NCBI GenBank assembly: GCA_036562635.1
Contig: DATCJU010000098.1
Location: 1 to 21,853 of the forward strand
DNA from: DATCJU01 sp036562635
GTDB taxonomy: Bacteria > Actinomycetota > Actinomycetes > Mycobacteriales > Pseudonocardiaceae
Length of the DNA stretch: 21,853 nt
Direction of reading: 5' to 3'
The position numbers and the translations under genes are program-made. The notes under the pieces are model-generated. The model had not been told where the DNA came from, made no database searches, and worked only from the letters and a program-made list of their open reading frames with translations. Shown here piece after piece: positions 20,131-21,853 of this stretch; position 1 is the stretch's first letter, and every line of letters starts with the position of its first letter.

Positions 20131-21000
20131 ATGCCAAACGTCGCGACACGTCGCAAGCGGCGCGTTGGCCAGCTGCTCCGGAGCCTGCGGGAGGCAGCCG
20201 GCATTACCGCTGACGACGTGGCCGAGGAGCTGGGCCGGTCTCGGCCTACCGTGACGCGCGCCGAGCAAGGGCTCACCCTGCTACAACGCGCTGAGGTACT
20301 TGCACTCGCCCGCATGTTCGGAGCAAGTGACGCTCAACGGGCCGAGCTGCTTGCTCTATGGGAAGACGCACGGCATGACACAACACGAGTCCGTGTCCCC
20401 GCCGTTTCTCCGCGCCAACTCCGCTCCTTTTTGCGCGCGGAAGCTGAGGCAAGCGAAGAGCTGTCTCTCTCACCAATCGCCATCGAGGGCCTGCTGCAAA
20501 CAGCCGAGTATGCAAGGGCAGTGAATCTAACGCCGTCCGGCTTCCGCCCTGCACCAGTCGACGTCACACGAATCGTGGAAGCGCGGCTGTCGCGGCAACA
20601 ACGCCTCTACGGACCAAACCCTCTCACGGTGTGCGCCCTGCTGGATGAAGCAGTGATCAAGCGCGTGGTGGGCGGCCCTGCGGTGATGCGCGAGCAGCTC
20701 CTGCATCTCATCACACTCAGCGAGCTGCCGAACGTCACCATCCAGGTGGTCCCGTTTGCCGCAGGCGAGTACGGCACCATGTCGGGTTCGGTAACGGTCT
20801 TGAAGTTCCACGGGGAGGACGACCCACCGGCTGCGTACCTGGAATATCCGGCGGGTGGGGTATGGATCGAAGACGACGAAGACGTTTCCCGGCTTATAGA
20901 AACGTTCGAGGCGTCCCGAGATCTCGCACTGTCACCCTCGGAAACTGTGGACCTCATCCGAGAACAGATCGACCGACTAGGGGAGCGCAGTGCAGACTAG
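20131..21000 (+). CDS. XRE-family regulator with DUF5753-type domain
   Basis: A 289-aa regulator of the Scr1/WhiJ-like class. The N-terminal HTH (about 12-65) reads LLRSLREAAGITADDVAEELGRSRPTVTRAEQG. The C-terminal domain (about 95-280) has the family marks LSPIAIEGLLQTAEYARAV, ARLSRQQRL and VPFAAGEYGTMSGSVTVLKF. Such proteins pair with a small DUF397 partner encoded next door, and some pairs act in development or like toxin-antitoxin modules. The gene uses visibly more A and T and more varied third positions than the genes before 19000, which suggests later acquisition. It overlaps the DUF397 gene by 11 bp and probably controls its own promoter and the divergent operon. Confidence 0.92.
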   Translation: MPNVATRRKRRVGQLLRSLREAAGITADDVAEELGRSRPTVTRAEQGLTLLQRAEVLALARMFGASDAQRAELLALWEDARHDTTRVRVPAVSPRQLRSFLRAEAEASEELSLSPIAIEGLLQTAEYARAVNLTPSGFRPAPVDVTRIVEARLSRQQRLYGPNPLTVCALLDEAVIKRVVGGPAVMREQLLHLITLSELPNVTIQVVPFAAGEYGTMSGSVTVLKFHGEDDPPAAYLEYPAGGVWIEDDEDVSRLIETFEASRDLALSPSETVDLIREQIDRLGERSAD

Positions 21001-21184
21001 AACACCTTGGCGCAAGTCCAGTTACAGCGGCCAGAACAACGCCTGCGTCGAAATCGCGGGGCTGACGCATGGCGCAGCCGTCCGGGACAGCAAGAACCCG
21101 ACCAGCGGGTACATCGTGATCACTGCCCAGCAGTGGACCGCGTTCATCAATGCCGTGAAGGCTGGCCAACACGACTTGACCTGA
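20990..21184 (+). CDS. DUF397 protein, partner of the XRE regulator
   Basis: A 64-aa DUF397 protein: TPWRKSSYSGQNNACVEIAG at the start, then AAVRDSKNPTSGYIVITAQQWTAFINAVKAGQHD. The W-RKSSYS and VRDSKNP motifs are diagnostic. The GTG start lies inside the end of the XRE gene, giving tight coupling. Members of this family act with the adjacent XRE protein, possibly as its antagonist. A strong hairpin follows. Confidence 0.93.
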   Translation: MQTRTPWRKSSYSGQNNACVEIAGLTHGAAVRDSKNPTSGYIVITAQQWTAFINAVKAGQHDLT

Positions 21185-21201
21185 CCCCATCCAACACGCG
21201 G

Positions 21202-21232
21202 GCGGGCGGGGGCATCCAGGCTCCCCGCCCGC
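21202..21232 (+). terminator. Terminator hairpin after the DUF397 gene
   Basis: A perfect 10-bp stem GCGGGCGGGG / CCCCGCCCGC with an 11-nt loop, starting 18 bp after the stop. Confidence 0.7.
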
Positions 21233-21337
21233 ACCCACGATTGCACCGATTGGTTGAGGCTATCGCAAGCTGCCGCGAGCTTCGAGGGCTCCTGCCTAGC
21301 GTGGTCTGCTGTCTGCCTCCCCTAGGAAGGGCCCAAA

Positions 21338-21547
21338 ATGGCCACAGACGACCTGAGCAGAGTGCCGTGACGTAAGTCCCGCCGAAGCACTTCGACAGGC
21401 ACCTGCGTCGAGGTGGCCGGCAACCTGCCCGGCATCGTCGCCGTACGCGACAGCAAGAACCCCACCGGGCCCGCCCTGATCTTCTCCCCGAAGGCGTTCG
21501 ACGCCTTCCTGACCGCGATCAAAGCCGGTCGGCTCGACCTCATCTGA
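21338..21547 (+). pseudogene. Second DUF397 gene broken by one in-frame TGA
   Basis: From the ATG at 21338, preceded by AGGAAGG 7 bp upstream, the frame reads MATDDLSRVP, then TGA (21368-21370), then RKSRRSTSTGTCVEVAGNLP and on through AVRDSKNPTGPALIFSPKAFDAFLTAIKAGRLDLI to a proper stop at 21545. Aligned with the intact DUF397 protein 150 bp upstream (RTPWRKSSYS), the TGA falls exactly on the conserved tryptophan, so TGG to TGA is the simplest cause. No other frame damage is present, so the event is recent, a sequencing error, or read through. No complete XRE partner lies directly upstream. Confidence 0.85.
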
Positions 21548-21754
21548 CCAGGCACAACACCTGACATGCGGGCGGGGTGTCCGCCGGTGTCCCGCTCACC
21601 AGCACCCGCTCACCCCGATCCCGTCGCCTGAGGGTGTCGACGGCATCACCGAGCGCGGCCGGTCAGCCGCAGGGCCTGTTCCTCACCTCACGATCACCGC
21701 ACCAAATGTGAAAACTTCTTGCCTACTCGTTGGGTTTTCCCAACAATCCGTGGC
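21548..21754 (+). other. Intergenic region before the last XRE gene
   Basis: No gene is seen. GGCGG-GGTGT-CCGCC (about 21574-21588) is a weak hairpin after the broken DUF397 gene. The A/T-richer part from about 21700 should hold the promoter of the next gene. Confidence 0.4.
21729..21744. promoter_or_regulatory. Palindrome before the terminal XRE gene
   Basis: GTTGGG-TTTT-CCCAAC, a perfect 16-bp dyad ending 10 bp before the GTG start. It is a candidate autoregulatory operator. Confidence 0.5.
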
Positions 21755-21853
21755 GTGAGTCCGGTGCGGCGTGGCAAGGAGCTGCCGATCTACAACAGGA
21801 TTTCGGTGCTGCGTGCCGAGCGAGGACTCACCAGAGCCCAGCTCGCCGAGGCG
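21755..21853 (+). CDS. XRE-type HTH regulator, N-terminal part
   Basis: The first 33 codons read VSPVRRGKELPIYNRISVLR, then AERGLTRAQLAEA, at which point the window ends. This is the first half of a Cro/C1-type HTH. The pattern PIYNRISVLRAERGLTRAQLAEA resembles short (about 70-80 aa) YozG-like XRE regulators, which are often encoded before a small membrane protein gene. The start is GTG 21755; an in-frame GTG at 21764 is possible. Confidence 0.8.
   Translation, partial: MSPVRRGKELPIYNRISVLRAERGLTRAQLAEA

Noticed and set aside
21368..21370. TGA as a selenocysteine codon
   Set aside because: The aligned residue is tryptophan, not cysteine, the protein is not a redox enzyme, and I saw no convincing selenocysteine insertion hairpin after it.

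Overview
The window looks like chromosomal DNA of a high-GC actinomycete. Codon third positions are almost all G or C, GTG starts are frequent, and the gene content fits: an oxyR/ahpC/ahpD peroxide locus, TetR and HxlR regulators, and XRE-DUF397 pairs. A Pseudonocardiaceae-like or Streptomyces-like filamentous actinomycete is my best guess. The genus cannot be fixed from the sequence alone.

Region 1 (1-1474) is a classic peroxide-defence locus. A truncated OxyR gene reads leftward. ahpC and ahpD read rightward behind two inverted repeats that are good OxyR-site candidates, with a strong hairpin between the two genes and a terminator after ahpD. Region 2 (1519-4333) holds a conserved-looking protein of unknown function with two similar halves, and a convergent gene for a secreted M14 zinc carboxypeptidase.

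Region 3 (4576-8469) is the most unusual part. Two small helical proteins (86 and 85 aa) are clear tandem paralogues of each other. They precede a 931-aa soluble protein that I read as three tandem FtsK/HerA-type ATPase modules, of which only the middle one has intact Walker motifs. An overlapping 136-aa coiled-coil gene follows. The layout recalls the EccC ATPase and paired WXG100 substrates of type VII secretion, but there are no membrane segments, no WXG motif and no other ESX genes. It may be an undescribed ATPase system.

Region 4 (8480-10741) has a DUF4177 protein, a GNAT acetyltransferase, a small cysteine-containing protein and a TetR regulator. Region 5 (10741-13860) has two divergent regulator/enzyme pairs: TetR with an NADP-dependent MDR oxidoreductase, and HxlR with an AlaA/AspC-type aminotransferase. 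Each has clear palindromes between the two genes.

Region 6 (13951-18857) groups an SDR, an alkyl-DHAP-synthase-like flavoprotein, a TetR regulator and GlpD. All three enzymes could act on DHAP or glycerol-3-phosphate derivatives, so an ether-lipid-type pathway is possible. Strong back-to-back hairpins bound the block on both sides.

Region 7 (18990-21853) is accessory in character. A compact leftward operon of four small proteins, three with membrane segments, diverges from an XRE/DUF5753-type regulator with its DUF397 partner. Next comes a second DUF397 gene broken by one in-frame TGA exactly at the conserved tryptophan, then the start of another XRE gene cut by the window end. Base composition is visibly less GC-rich from about 20000 onward, which suggests a different history. 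I see no integrase, transposase, tRNA, rRNA or CRISPR.
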